Of a stretch of 64,000 nucleotides of DNA, positions 20,401 through 34,300 are shown piece by piece. Where the stretch lies: assembly GCF_036898095.1 (NCBI RefSeq), contig NC_090735.1, positions 1,671,888-1,735,887 of the forward strand, in the 5' to 3' direction. The stretch comes from Palaemon carinicauda (taxonomy: Eukaryota > Arthropoda > Malacostraca > Decapoda > Palaemonidae). The first letter of the stretch is position 1. Each line of letters begins with the position of its first letter. Position numbers and translations under genes: made by a program. The notes beneath the pieces are model-generated. The model did no database searches. It saw only the letters and a list, made by a program, of their open reading frames with translations, and was not told the origin of the DNA.

Positions 20401-23400
20401 AAGAAGCCTCGACACCACTTCCTCTCTACATTGATCAGATGAACGACTGCGAGGTACTTTTTGTCTCAGCCTTGATTGGTGTTAGAGATCCATCCCTCCT
20501 TGATGACTACCGGCTTGGTCCGGCATCAGTCTCTGATTATGTTGCAGGTTCTCTTCTTTGGTTAGGACTCTTGTTTTTGCCAGAAGAGTAGAGCTTCGAA
20601 GCAGCCTGCTGGATCCTCTATTTCTGTGACGTTTAAGGGAAATTGGTTCCGGTTACCCCAGACGTACTTCCTTTGTGGACCCAGTACTAACAGAAGTAGA
20701 AAACCCAGAGTTGGAGTGCGCCTTTGTGATAATTCTTGCAGACTGGGTGAGGCAACCTTGGTGTCCGCTTCAGGTTGTTCCTCAGTCATTGACTGGCACT
20801 TCGGAGCCTCCCTAGGGTCAAGGCCTTTGCTAGAGCAGGCTAGTGGACAATCTGAGAAAAATAATTGGATAAGGGGAAGATACTCTTTCTATTTAAATTA
20901 CTGTACTTTTAGCATTGCACAGATTGACAGCAAAACCTCAACTCAATCAAATGATTTCTACCACAACATTTTCAGAAAATGACAGAGAAGATAACCTCAA
21001 CCGCATCTGAAAAAAAATAGAACAATCAAAAATAAAAAAATAACAAATGTAATTTTTTAAGGGAAAACTTTTCTAAGACAATGTATCTGGAAAGGGGTTA
21101 AGAAGACATTTGACTGTTGCATTAAGTTTGCTGAAAGGTGTGACTTCACGTCAACTAGCACCTTCGCTATCAGTACCCGAGTACGGTAATAGATTCGCTA
21201 GAAGAATCAGTTTGCCTAACTGCAATTTTCGATCATCATTCTTGATTCAGCGGTTCCAGCAAAGTTCAAATTGTCAGACCAAGTTTTCTGAATGAGCATC
21301 AATGTTTCTAAAAAGACAGGATCCACAAAACTGATTCAGGTTGCAATAGCTCTTGGTGTAACACTTGAGGTCTTGGTCAGCAGTAATTACCCAACAGCAG
21401 CCTCAAAATATTTTCTGCAAAAACTTAGAACAAATTCTGCTGGTCCTTCTCTCTCTGTACGGGTGTTCATGGACACGATAAGTCAAGGTTCAATTGTGCA
21501 CTGACGGGATCATAAATGAACGGATGATCTTGAATATTGTAAGATGAGCTGGCACGTAAACTTGCCTGCAAAATTATCCATTTGAATATTAATATGTAAT
21601 TCAACACACTTAGAATACGTCATAGTTTTGAGAACTACACGCAATAAAACAGTAAGTATTGATATGCCCATATCTAAAAAAACAAAAGGATATAAGATGA
21701 TATGCCCCTTGAGTAACCTCTTTTCTACACAACATTCAAAAGACACCAAAGGTGTTACACTTGGGCTTTTAAAAGCAAATCAGTTATAAGGTCAATAACA
21801 AATTCACTGCAGTGATAATTATTCTCATGATGTAATAATACACCAGCACAAATTTATTACAATTCAGTAATGTTTATAATGTTGATTAAAACCAAATATT
21901 GGGGAAACAATATTTCATACAGTACAATCCCAATTTCTCTTACACGTACAGTTATTAGGATTTCAGTACTTGGTTCTTCCATACTCTGTTAAACTTACTG
22001 AGACGCTCGTATGTTGTGTAAACAACTAAGCTATAAAATTATATTAAAGGTACTACTTTGTTTCTACCTCAAGACAGGTGGTTTGAGCATCTGAAAAACT
22101 TAGAAAAGGGTGTTTATAATCTAAGGTGACTATAACAGCAAGGATAACCGACTCATTTTTGCTATTTTTTTTTTTTTTGTAACAAATTTTATTTCAACAT
22201 TGACAGCATTGATTGAAAATTTATGAAAACAAATAAATCTCCTGTATATATGTTCACTATGCTTTGCCTCATCTGTAAAGTACAACATACTGTATATAAT
22301 TCTCTATGTATAATACTTTGTCACAAAGTAATTTCCATAAAAAATTTGAACTTAATGGATTTGCATAATTTCTAGATTCCTTTACAAATACACTATGAAG
22401 TATGTTACTTTTGTGAAATATTAATACAGTATACAAAGTTAGTTATGCAAAGGCCGGACAGTTGTGTAAATATAAAAAAAAATATCTGTTCATAAAAAAT
22501 AATAAAGTTAAGCTTTGTATATCAATATTCAATCTGAGTTTACTTCATCAAACTATTTTCAAGAATAATTGGTTTATATTCCAAATAAATCACTCAAGTC
22601 TTTGCATTACCACAGTAAGTAAATATAAAAAATATAATAAAGATGAAGTTACTGATATAAAGATATTAATTCAAATGAATCACATTATGCTTCGCCATGA
22701 GAAGCTTATTTTCATAACATAACAACAATCTTGGTGTAAGTGAACTAACCATATAAATGATAGTAAATACATTTATCATTAAAGGTTGTTTCTATAAAAA
22801 AAAAAAGAGATTAGCATCCTCTAAAAGTGATTTGAATGGATGAAAGAAGAAATTAAAAGGAATTAACATAAAAGGCAGAGGATCGAAATATGATGATGAA
22901 AATGCCAAGTTTACTAACAATTGAAACTTCTACTTCGATGTATATCACATTGTTTTAATAAATAATACAAAAATTTCAATCTGTACAGTATTTTAGTTTT
23001 GTACATATAATAAATTGACATAAATCCCTTTTTGCCTATTTTTTAAATACTGGTTAATCATATTTTACAAGATAATGACCCTGTTATATGATACAAATTC
23101 ATGTTATGGATGTTGCCAAATGGGTCGACACAGTTATTTTCGGTTTTTACGAATTTTCATAATTTTTCTTCAGAATAATATAATGCAAGGAACTTTTAAT
23201 GCTGCATTAATACATTAGAAGGTCCATCTCATTCAACCTTCACCTTACAAGTAAATTATGTATTGACCAATATCAAGCTCTTGCAAAAATGACTGCTAGG
23301 AACTAAGAGTATTTAAAAATCAATATAAATTGAAAAGAGTAATAAATAAAAGTTGCTACACTTATCGTTAGGTAGTTCACAAGACTACCGAGATACATTT

Positions 23401-23880
23401 AGAGATTCTCAAAGGACTTGCAAGAGGGATTTTCATCTCGAGAGGAAAATCAGTGAGACATAATGGAATTTAAGATAGAAAATTTAGAAACGAATGCTGT
23501 AAACAGTGGAATTTCTATCATAAAATTTGTTATTTCTATACTCTTCTTATGTTCATATTACTTCTCTCTTGAAGCTTGACTAATATTGATGTTTACTCCA
23601 AAAAACATAGGGTTAGGCCTCAAGAACACTATTAAGATAACCTAGCAGTAAATGGAAATAAACTCAGCTTGGGTATGCTGTTACCTGCTTTTGTCATTTG
23701 CTAAGATTATCTGCCTTTCAACAATTAAAAATAAAAACTTAACTTTATCAGGAGCATAGTTTTTTGGGCAATTTTTGTTATTAAACACACTGTATATTAG
23801 AATAACAAATTAAAATTATTTAAATCACTTAGAAAAATTTATATGAACTTTGACTGGATTGCATTAAAGTTAAAAAAGTT
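20401..23880. other. Intergenic AT-rich sequence, no gene seen
   Basis: 20400-20900 is less AT-rich and may continue the preceding array. After 21000 the sequence is AT-rich with only short chance frames. A T14 run at about 22164, preceded on the minus strand by AATAAAATTTGTTAC, could be a poly(A) end or retroposed tail on the minus strand. Confidence 0.5.
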
Positions 23881-23884
23881 AAAG

Positions 23885-24100
23885 TTGCAGGTTTTAGGTC
23901 TCCCCTGAGATGACCTTCATCGCCTCCTCGGGCGACCATGAGCCAGCAGGGACTATTACTAACCCCCTCTAACCTCCCGCCCCCAGGCACCACCCTGGGG
24001 AGTACCCCCGGTAGAAGGTCTCACAGAATTCGCACCTTAGCGGGGACGCGAATTCGGGACCTCTGAAACAGAAGCCTGCAACGCTACCAACCTATGATGT
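23885..24100 (-). repeat. Candidate tRNA-related SINE
   Basis: A GC-rich island in AT-rich surroundings. On the minus strand its start reads GGTTGGTAGCGTTGCAGGCT (A-box-like) and, about 35 nt on, GGTCCCGAATTCGCGTCCCC (B-box-like), then CCGCT. The remainder holds CTGGGG and CCACCCTGGGGAGT. The resemblance is to a tRNA-derived SINE head, not a functional tRNA. Confidence 0.4.
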
Positions 24101-25155
24101 AAATCTGAAATACATTTCATACCAACAAGAATATCCATTTCCTATTCTTAATCTAATCAAAGGATAACAATTATTTAGAAACTAATTATCTGGAAAATTA
24201 ATGAGAAACTTTTTGTCCTTGACCTAATAATTAATAGACTGACTATAGAAATATGGAAAACATGGGGAATAAGCCATCTTAGCGCCAACAAGCTATGGCA
24301 TAGAAGAAATGTAGTACCTGGAGACGGACTTACATTAAGTAACTTAGTAACTTATTACGATGGCCACTAGAAACAAAGTTTAAACATGTCACATTTCATT
24401 TCCAATTTCATCTGAAGAGATGATCATCCGAATGTCAATCAGGCAAGCACAGCCCCCAACTTGGTGCTCATCCACAGCAGCAACCTCTACCATAAATAGC
24501 TTAAACTAACAGGCCAAGGTCGGACTTGGTCTGGCGTACATGCGAATGTAAGGCTATCATGTTACCACTCTTATAGACAACTACTCATTAGAGCCGTTAT
24601 CTTTCTTTGTATTATCATTTGTTCTTCCCAAAATGGGAAAAAAACCTGAAAGGCAACAATGCTTCCCCTTTATTTACTACTAATGGGAATCTTTGCGCCT
24701 GCACTTCGGCAAAAGGACGTGTTTCAAAAGGTGACGTTACTAGCACCTACTTCGACAGTAAGGAAAATTTGAAATGCACTAGTGACCGAGCATACATAAA
24801 AGCCTTACTTTTGTTTATGGACAGAGGTAAAGAATTTCTTTGACTTCTAAATTTTAACAAAGGAAGCAAGCAATGTCAAGAGCTTGTGAAGTTTATCACT
24901 GTAAAAAGATGACTAAATTTGTGTATGTTCATAGGTGGAGGCGTCATGATCCCCGCTATGATGAAATAGCCTGGTCTTCCCTGGTTTTTTCCCTGAACTA
25001 ATAGCAAGTTTCCTTTTTCATTTTGAACTGTTAATTTCATTGGCAACCATTGAAACAATTTTCTACGAGTGATACAGCGAGTGAAACGCACTCTTCACAA
25101 TGATTGTTCAAATCACATTATTGCCCCGACACAATACACAAAGGAAATGTGAATC

Positions 25156-25445
25156 ATGATCTCCCAGAAACAATTCCCGTGGATATTTCTTGCAGTAATA
25201 GCTAACAACAATAGGGAAAGACATCTTAAACAAACAATCTGGTGAACGTATGACAGCGGCCGATACGAAGGAGAAACTCCAAAGGGCAAAGTATCTAATT
25301 ATGATCTCCCAGAAACGATTCCCGTGTACATTCCTTGCAGCGATTGCTAACATAATTGTGGAAAGACATCTTAAGCAAACAATCTGTAGAATGAATGACG
25401 GGGGCCGATACGAAGGAGAAATTGAAAATGACAAAGTGTCTGGCC
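25156..25445. repeat. 145-bp tandem duplication
   Basis: ATGATCTCCCAGAAAC at 25156 repeats at 25301. The two units share GATTCCCGTG, TTCTTGCAG, GGAAAGACATCTTAA, CAAACAATCTG and GGCCGATACGAAGGAGAAA, with about 10-15% differences. No coding function seen. Confidence 0.85.
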
Positions 25446-25540
25446 CGTCAGTTCTGGGCTTCTTACCACTTACTGCTAGAAGGTTCAATTCCTTTATCGA
25501 GGACATATTTATTGAAAGAAAAAAAATAAGGTAAAATTTT

Positions 25541-27850
25541 ACAGGTAAGTGTTGATTAAACCAAACTTCTAGAGAAGCAGCAATATGAATATCAGGGGAT
25601 GTTCAAAGGGGATGTTCATAGAAATATTGAGGAACCCCAAAAAGGAGTAATCAGATATTGTAGTCAGCTTCTACAAAAAAAAAAGTAGAGGGAAGTTTTG
25701 AAACATTTCTATAATAAGAACTGCAAGTGACTAGAGGTATCTATAAGCCACTTTCTGATCTATGTTATCAGGAAGCAGCTCTTAAGACCATGAAATTAAA
25801 TTAGGATGTAATAAATTAAAAAATCTCTGAAGACAGCACAAAAAAAAAAAAAAAAAAATAGATGCATTTGGCTGTCTTAATTTAAAGGAAGAAAGAGACA
25901 AATTTTAACTTGGGGTCAAAATCTACCAAAATTTTTTTTTAAGAAGGAAGCAAAACTCTGTTTAAGGTAGACCTATTAGTAAAACTTATCAACATTAGGT
26001 TGAAAGAGATAAATTAAAATAAGAGTATCATTCTAGGTAAAAAAAGATAAAAGATGTCTTAAATTAACCGTGCCTTGATTTTCATTCCCTAATTTCTAAT
26101 AATTCTAAAACATGACTAGCTTAAAATGTACACAAACGAAACATTGAAAGAAAACTTTTTTGGAATATATCAGTCCAAGTAAAATCTTAGACAAGAAAAT
26201 ATAATTAAAACATAATGAAAAATACTAGAAAGACTAGCTTCCCATTCACCAATTAATATAAATTTTACAAAAAATATAAATAATTCAAGGTCATTTTACT
26301 AGCAAATTATTTCAGTACAATTTTCAGCAGTTTGTCATCACTGAGGTGCTCTTCGAGCAGTACTACCTCGTCCTCTTAAAACTTCAGGTAATTAATAAAA
26401 GTGTATAGAATACACTTGGTTTTATCACATCAATAAAGTAAGTAACAAGTCAGGAAATATAATGCTACTAAAAATCTAAACCTATTCATAGTGCATAACA
26501 TTACATCCTATGCAATACTCAAATATGCAAAAATTTCTCGTGTGAAATCACAAATTAAAACCTGCTAGAAAACAACTTGCTAAGAAGGAATTTAAAATGT
26601 GTTAAAGTATTTGACACACATTAAAAAAAAAAAGAACTATGAAGTGATTATGTATTCTATGAAGAGCAATAATGTGTTAAGTAATACTTCAGTGTTAAAC
26701 ACTTATATAAGTTCAAGGATCATTGCTATCCAGTGTCATGGCTTAATGTAACGACAAATCGTAAGAAAAACGTGTTCATTTCAATAAGAAATTGAAATTA
26801 GCAATTTAACTTGGCTCTGGTGCCGATGCAGCAGAATGTCAAACAATAAGACTCTTATTTTTTGAAAATTATTACTTTTGCAACAAAATAACAGCATATC
26901 AAACAGACCTTCAGTAGATTTCTATCTTGACTGTGCCTGAAATAAATATTAGAAAGTTCAATAAATTATATTTATAATATATTAAATGTATTAAGTTAAA
27001 AACCTCACTGTATTCATTTATATTTTACCCGAAAAGAAATAATCAAGGCAAGTGTGGTATCAGGTGGTAGCTTGAATCAAGATGAAATATAGATACATTA
27101 ATAAATGACGATAAGTCTCATGAATGTTCAAACAACGATACAATCTACTGTAAGGCAATTGTGAATTTTTGCTACAAAACCTCAAAAATCTTGAGGGAAG
27201 CAAGTAAGCTTAGATCATTATTTACGGTAATTCATATTAGGAGACTAATACTTTAAAGTGAATACTTGAGCCATATTCTATAAATTATTTGGGTTGAACA
27301 ATGAAGTCAGCATTGTAACCTGGTTACAATAATGTATGCACCATTGCAACAAATGTAAGATGCACCTTTATTGTGCTCAACCCCCTCTTTACTAAGAACC
27401 TTAATAAAAAGTAAATATTGGGTTCACTACCACACAGAGTTTCTCGGTAATGAAATACATATCTCCAAGACTTGAATAATGACTTAGATGAGTTTGAATG
27501 TATGCACTGTATATATAATTTTCCCCGTGGTAGGGATGCAAGAATACTAACACCGACATTCTCCACATAGTAGAAAACCATTAAAAGGACAGATGCTGCC
27601 TTAAAGTCTTGTTTTTATAGAAAAAGGCTGGGCCCTCTGCCACTAACGGTTGAGAACCGTTTCCTTGCAGTTGGACTATTAAGTAAAAAAATTAGGCCCA
27701 CTGCCAATAAGTGTGTTGATGACTGAAAGGGCATGCAATTATAAAATACCTCTGTCAAATCATAAACCATGCCTAATGCAACTGACCCATTAATTTAGGG
27801 ATAACTGTGGGTTACTAGTCCACAATAGAACAATGGCTTCACATGTCCTT
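25541..27850. other. AT-rich sequence between the two genes
   Basis: No gene or repeat recognised beyond homopolymer runs (for example A18 near 25840). The right part probably includes the TRIM23 3' untranslated region. Confidence 0.5.
27367..27372 (-). terminator. Possible TRIM23 poly(A) signal
   Basis: AATAAA on the minus strand, 830 bp after the TRIM23 stop, followed by a G/T-rich stretch (TTTGTTGCAATGGTG). Other AATAAA hexamers exist further on, so the choice is tentative. Confidence 0.25.
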
Positions 27851-27854
27851 CCAC

Positions 27855-28130
27855 TCACAAATTATCATAGTTCATCAATCCATCGTCTTCTCTTCCTTCC
27901 CCTGCTTCTTTTGCATCTCTAGGGACCCATTCTGTTATTCTTAATGTCCATCTCTTATCAGTTATTCTCATTATATGTACTGCCCATGTCCATTTCTTTT
28001 TCTTACATGTTGTTAGAGACTATCCTCTACCTTAGTTTGCTCTCATATCCCTGTTGTTCTTTTTCTGTCTCTTTAGTGTTATTCCCATTATTACTCTTTC
28101 ATTGCTCTTTTAATCACCCTCACTAATAAA
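27855..28130 (-). pseudogene. LINE C-terminal fragment
   Basis: The minus strand reads KKKWTWAVHIMRITDKRWTL and RITEWVPRDAKEAG, matching the usual W.WAGH..RM.D.RW...VTEW.PRD end of an arthropod non-LTR retrotransposon (endonuclease-reverse transcriptase type). Broken and 5'-truncated. It lies just past the TRIM23 stop and so within its probable 3' UTR. Confidence 0.65.
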
Positions 28131-28198
28131 AAAAACATGTCTAAATGTAATCTATCACAACAGTAGTAGAGAATACATTACCTGGTACAAAATAGATT

Positions 28199-28384
28199 CT
28201 AAGCCGCAGTAGAATTTAATACTTCTGAAGGAACTAATTGCCTGGCCAACCAGTCCAAGCCTTGATGAAGACCGGTGCCAGACTGAGCATCACAAGGTTG
28301 TATGTGCCAAGATCTGCCCAAGCATAGTTTATGTACACCAAGGCTTTCGGTCAATGAAGCAACTCCTTGTGCACCTTCACAATT
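28199..28384 (-). CDS. TRIM23: TRIM23 last exon, ARF domain C-terminus
   Basis: Acceptor TTATTCTAG, then AATTGTGAAGGTGCA. Encodes [11 protein letters not shown], the G5 region CDAQSGTG and [11 protein letters not shown], then TAG at 28199-28201. The first codon, Asn, occupies the G4 aspartate position. Its spacing to LHKLC/VHKLC and CDA.SG equals that of vertebrate TRIM23, so no microexon is missing. Confidence 0.92.
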   Translation of the reverse strand, partial: NCEGAQGVASLTESLGVHKLCLGRSWHIQPCDAQSGTGLHQGLDWLARQLVPSEVLNSTAA

Positions 28385-31300
28385 CTAGAATAAATCAGTT
28401 AAGATTTTAAACACCAATATTGGGTTAATTATTAAGGTGTAAATGCATGTATACTGTGCATAGACAATCATCCAACTTACATCTGAATACAAGAATGTAA
28501 AAAATTATAATTACTTAAAAGTGCATTGTTGTTTTACACACAGTCCTACATTTTACATATGCTTTATTTACCACTGACAAAGAAATAAGACTAATCCAAA
28601 ATGGTAAAAGTTGTAAATGAAATACTAGTCAGGGTTATCAACTTTCAGTAAACAAACTTATGTTCATTTACCATATCTTTTTATCAACTAAAGTACAGTA
28701 TATACAATAAACAGGGCTGGAAACTAAACTTCAAAGTAAAGCACATTTTACTTGTTTCAAGGGACTTCTTTGTTCCAACATAAATATAGAATTCGATTTT
28801 AGATGAGTTAAAGATCACCTTGAAATGAGAGAGATCCAAAATAGGAAAAAGGACCTCGTCAAAAATTAATAGCATCTGCAGGGTGTAGCTAAGACAGAAC
28901 AGAAAACACAAAGGCTTGCTGTACAATACTGGAATAAAATTCTATGCATTAAAGTATATTTTCATAAAAAATTATACAATTTTAAGTAGAAAGAATATGT
29001 ATTGGTGTTAATGAAAGATCAGCAATCAGCCTTATATAGTTTATCACAGCAATTAATTTAGCTAATATATATTAATAATCAAAGTACTGATTCCTAACCC
29101 TAATGCAACTACCTCAGCGGTCACCTAGGTGACCCGAGGTAGTAGCAGGGCCTAACGGAACAGCACCACAATTACTTGCCATTCATTTCTATTCTTAGCA
29201 CGCTCTTTTGCCTCTCTTACATCTATCCTCTTATCACCTTGGTCTTTCTTCATGCCCTCCATCCACCCAAACCTTGGCCTCCCTCTTATACTTTTCCCAT
29301 AAACTCTTGTATTTATCCCCTTATTCAGCAGATGACCATTTTTCATCCTCTCTACATGGCCAAACCACCTAAAACATTCATACCCACTCTAGCTGGTAAT
29401 TCACTTCTCACAACCATTCCCACCCTCACTACTTCATTCCTAACCTATCCAATCAAGACACACCAGCCATACTCCTGATATCTAATCTCGAACACATTCA
29501 GTTTCTGTGTCTACGTCATTTTCATTCCCCACAACTCCGATCTATAAATCACAGTTGGTACAACCACTTTCTTATACAGAAATCTCTTTACATTTATTCC
29601 TAACCCTCTATTCTTTACCACACCTTTTAATTAATAACTAGAGGGGCACTCAGTAGAGCACAGACCTCTGGCCCGGCAGGTTATTTCTCAGTTTCAACCC
29701 TTTGACCTTAACATGTAACATGTATTAATTGGCGTGGATTTTCATACACTCATATATGAGCCAAGTTTAAAGTCTCTGTAACAATGATGTCCATACTTAT
29801 GGCTAATTACATGAATTGGACATTTTGCTTAACCATGACTTGACCGTGCAAAATTTAATTACTGTATTTCCAGCTTTTCACATATCAGTAAATCCCTGCA
29901 AGGTTCATTACTCTGCCTTTAAAATTGTGGCCAGGAATCTGTACACAAACACACACACACACACTAAACACAAACAAGAGGTACAACATAAACCTCCCTC
30001 CAACTTCATTGGCGGAGGTAATAAAAACATTGAAGAAATTTGTACTGTATTTTTTCAACAACATAGTTCAATATACTAAACTTACCTCTTTGTTAGCAAA
30101 GATGAGTAGGGATGCATCTTTAAGTTCTCTTTCAGTCATAAGTTTAGTAAGCTCAGACTGGGCCTCAGGAAGTCTTTCATTATCTGTTGCATCCACAACA
30201 AAGATTACCGCTTGGGTGTTGAAGTAGTAGTGACGCCACAATGGACGTAATTTGGGCTGTCCACCAACATCCCAGACTGTGAACTTAGAAAAAATCAAAA
30301 CTTTTAAAAAAAGGCAGATTTCATAACTAAGTATCAATCAACTTTTAAAGACAAATCATCTATATTTAATCTAGTTAAAAAACATTGGAGCAATGTTACA
30401 CACTGACTGTCATTAATAAATGCTAAGAAATAAATATTCAGGATTTTAAATATACAATTTGTTACTGTATTTCTACACTCGCCTAATTTTCATACAACTT
30501 CGCTCTCAAAGCTCAGTTATATCAACATTTAGCCCTAACACTAAAAAATTACTGGCTTTCTTTCCTTTAAATAGAATTAGACCTTTAGTAAAGTAATAAG
30601 ACAATCTAGCGTCTCCATCATGCCAGCCACAGCTCTCCTCAAAAGGTAAAGTACGAGTTAATGTCAATATATCTATTTTTCATTATGAATTATTAATTTG
30701 TATTCATTTCTGATGTTAGGGGTTATAATATTTTTCACTAAATTCCATTACAAAAATCTACAAAAATTAGCAAATATGCATATACAGTATATAAACATGT
30801 GGAATACATCGTGTATTTCTTATGAAAAATTTTTTTTTAAGTGTACGAGAATGTTGGTTGCTAGCTGGCTCCCAGAACAAAAACTCATAAACCAAGGTAC
30901 TACGGTATAAAATTATAATATCAGATATATGCAACTCTTCTCACCATTATTTCTTCTTTTGTGTACAATAAAACTACAAGTCTCAGGATGGTGGAGGGGT
31001 GTGAGAGGGAAGTATACTTTAGTAGTGGGATGATGGACTGCGATCTGTTGCTCAGAACGTTTTCTTTTTAGGAAGGAATGAGGGAGGAAACGTGGGAAGT
31101 GGTAGGGGTGGGGGAGGGTAGTTGTAGTAGAGGGTAGTAGTCGGATGTAGAATGGCACCTCGTAGTAACGGGGGATGTTGAGGAAGGAGAAGACTAATTG
31201 GTAAGGGACCTCTGATAGTGGTTCTAACACGCCCCAGTTACTATACTGACACTCTATAAGGGTAAGCGAGCTGGGTATATTCCTGGCATTCCATGCAACT

Positions 31301-34300
31301 TTTTTCTCTGGTATATTTAGCAGTATTTATATCTTAGAAATGGTGCTATAAAGAGCATTTTTACGGAGCGACACAGGTTGAGCCCAGAAATATATTTTTC
31401 CTTCGTCAAAATCCCTTTTTTAGTTGCATATAAAAAACGTTCCACTTACAATTTTTCACAATGGTGCCAATTTAGATGACCAAATATAAGAAACCGTGCG
31501 AGTTACTCATCAACCATTTTGATTAACAAAGAACAATCACAAGTGGTACAGTACTGTATTTGAGTAACTATATATTCTTTTTGATGTTGACAACTTAAAA
31601 ACAAATAAATGCTATCATAAACTGAATGTGTAAAACTATACTTAACAAGTATATATAAAGCATTTATTGTCCTGCTCTATTATGTATTGGGTTTGCCATC
31701 TTGAGCAATGTGGCTTGAAACCAGATCCTCACAAATATGCAGAACTGCTGTATTGCTTTCACTCCATCAAAATTTTCCATATATACATGCATATACTAAT
31801 TTAAATTTTACAAAATTTCATGTCATGGTAACTGAAAAACATGACTACTTTAATATGCAGAATAACCATCTAAACTTACATACAAAAATGACTAAACTAC
31901 AAGGACAAAAATGGGTAACTTTCTTTCATTTTTCATTTTATCAAAATTCACTTCCAAAATTAAATAAAATTCCAATGACATTAAGAAAAAATGTAAAAAG
32001 AAGCCAGTACATTTAAGGGACAGAAATTTGTCTAAAGCCGGAACAAATGTTCAGATGAATTCAATGCTAGTTAAATACAAAATTCAAATGGAAAATATAG
32101 TTTGATTTAAACATCAGATATACTTACTTTGAAATTCTTATATTCAATGGTTTCAACATTGAATCCAATTGTCGGTATTGTTGAAACGAATTCATCTTGC
32201 TTTAGTTTGAAGAGTATTGAAGTTTTACCAGCACCATCTAATCCTAAAGTTACGACTCTCATCTCGATCCTTGCTCCAATATGAATGCGGTTATCCTAGA
32301 AAAAATAGAGCGAATTTAAATCACAGTATAGGTTCATCTAAATTTTCATTGGTAGATTTTTTAAATAGAAAACAGGTTAGCCTATAAGATGAAAACAACT
32401 TTCTTTTTTTACCTACTGTTTTGAATTTTACAGTTTCTAATTATTGTATGCTTGATAATTTATGTTAATACAGATAAAAAAGAAGATTGAATTAGAATTT
32501 ACATAAAATTTAAGATAATCGATAAAATTGTGATTTGTTGACAAAAAACTTGCACTTTCTTTTTTTAGAGAAAACTCTTTAAAGTTACCATTACATGATG
32601 AAATATGTTCAATTTTACTCAACATTAATTTTCCTTCCTTATCACAGTCCAACCAAAGCACCAAGAAACTTCCCTTTAGTGTACAACCATTTAGCTTGTT
32701 AAAATCCAATGTAAATATTGCTCTTTTTTTGGACCACTGAGACTGATCGTATTTTTTTTTACATTCAAAAGAAAAAAAAAAGATTCAATGTCAATGTCGC
32801 CTTGTACTGTATTAAATGCAGGATTAAAAATTCCTATGAAGGCTTCTCTTTTTCCGTGCATTAGCACCAGCATAGTTGTACAGAGGTTTTCATCAATCAT
32901 AATAACTGTGGGTCTGACAATAGAAATGTAATATGGCCTGCCACATTATCAATGATACCATAGTTAGGTTACTTATCTGTGTTTAAACCAGCAGCAGATG
33001 GAATATTTGGGTCGATTACCCAGCCTTCATTCTATCTCGAAGTCAGATAGTCTAAAAGTAGACACTGGATTGCAGAAAGGGAAGGGTTATGCAATAAATG
33101 GATTTGAATCAAACTGAGAGATCAAGGCTTGTATGACAGCAGTGGACTCTATGTAGAATACCAAAACCACTAGGCAAAACATTACAAGAAGTTAGCTGAA
33201 GGCTTAAATCTGGGCAGATTAGAGTATGAACACTGCCACTGGCAAAAAAGAACATTAGCCTTCAACAAATAGATTACATTTATCAACATCACTTTAACTT
33301 TTAAAGAGTTTTCTACTAGCCTAAGAGTCATCTGCATCTCTACCTAAATCTACTAGTATAGTCTTTTAAGTATTCTTCCCTGATTTGAAATCAACTCTTC
33401 TCATACCTTTAAGAGTCCTTCTGTCAAACCATCCTGACATATCTTCCATAAGTGTCTGGTAAGTTCTCACTCTAAACATCTACGTTTTCAAGTCCCCTTG
33501 TTTCCCTGACACAACACAAATGGAAAGATATCTTTATCCTCCAGTAAAAATCTACCATAACAATTTACATACAAATGTAACAGAACCAGTATGATGATTC
33601 CCAGATTAACCTATAGCTAATGAACACTATAAAATATACCAGACACTCATAAAAGGTAGAAACAAATTTACTCGCTCCGAACGCTGCACGACCGGCAAGT
33701 AAAATTATGGCTTACCCAAGCAACATTACTTGCTATATAATTCCATATACAGTATTGAGCAATAGTATACTATGGGAGTGAGGCAATTGAAAAAGAAGAA
33801 CTTTAATTTTCTAAAGATAACATAGACGCCCAGAGAACTTCGATGAGGAAACCAGATGAACTTTATGAGAGCTTCAATGAAATAATTACATCTAAAAAAA
33901 ATTATATTTGTCCATACTAGATAAGTCTAAAAGGAGACCCACAAAATTTCTTGAAAGACTAGAAAATAGTATGGCAATCATACATGTCAATAAACAAAGT
34001 ACTTGACTTACACACCTTTGTAAATGTGATAGGTATTGCTGGATCAGGGGCAAGAGAAACAAGCTGAGCCAATTGCTGTTCTTGTGAAGTTACGTGAGAA
34101 AGGCGAGCTGACAAGTCTCGGGAGGCCGCAATCAAACGTCCATCATCTTGCTGAATAGCACGTTCTCCATCAACAACCACAGCTACCATCTGCAGAGAAT
34201 TTAGAAGAAAACAAAAAGATGAAATAAATATACATACATATACCAAGGCACTTGGAGTAGCCCACATCAAACAAATGAAACAAAAAATGGAACCTCTCCA

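Noticed and set aside
21110..22722. Short ORFs of 60-86 codons in the intergenic region
   Set aside because: Length and composition are as expected by chance in AT-rich DNA, with no motif or splice context.
23885..24100. Functional tRNA gene
   Set aside because: Only box-like strings are visible. No complete cloverleaf could be drawn by eye, and the flanks look like a longer repeat.
30913..31230. 105-codon minus-strand ORF
   Set aside because: Pro/His-rich low-complexity frame overlapping an interspersed repeat, with no homology recognised and no splice context.
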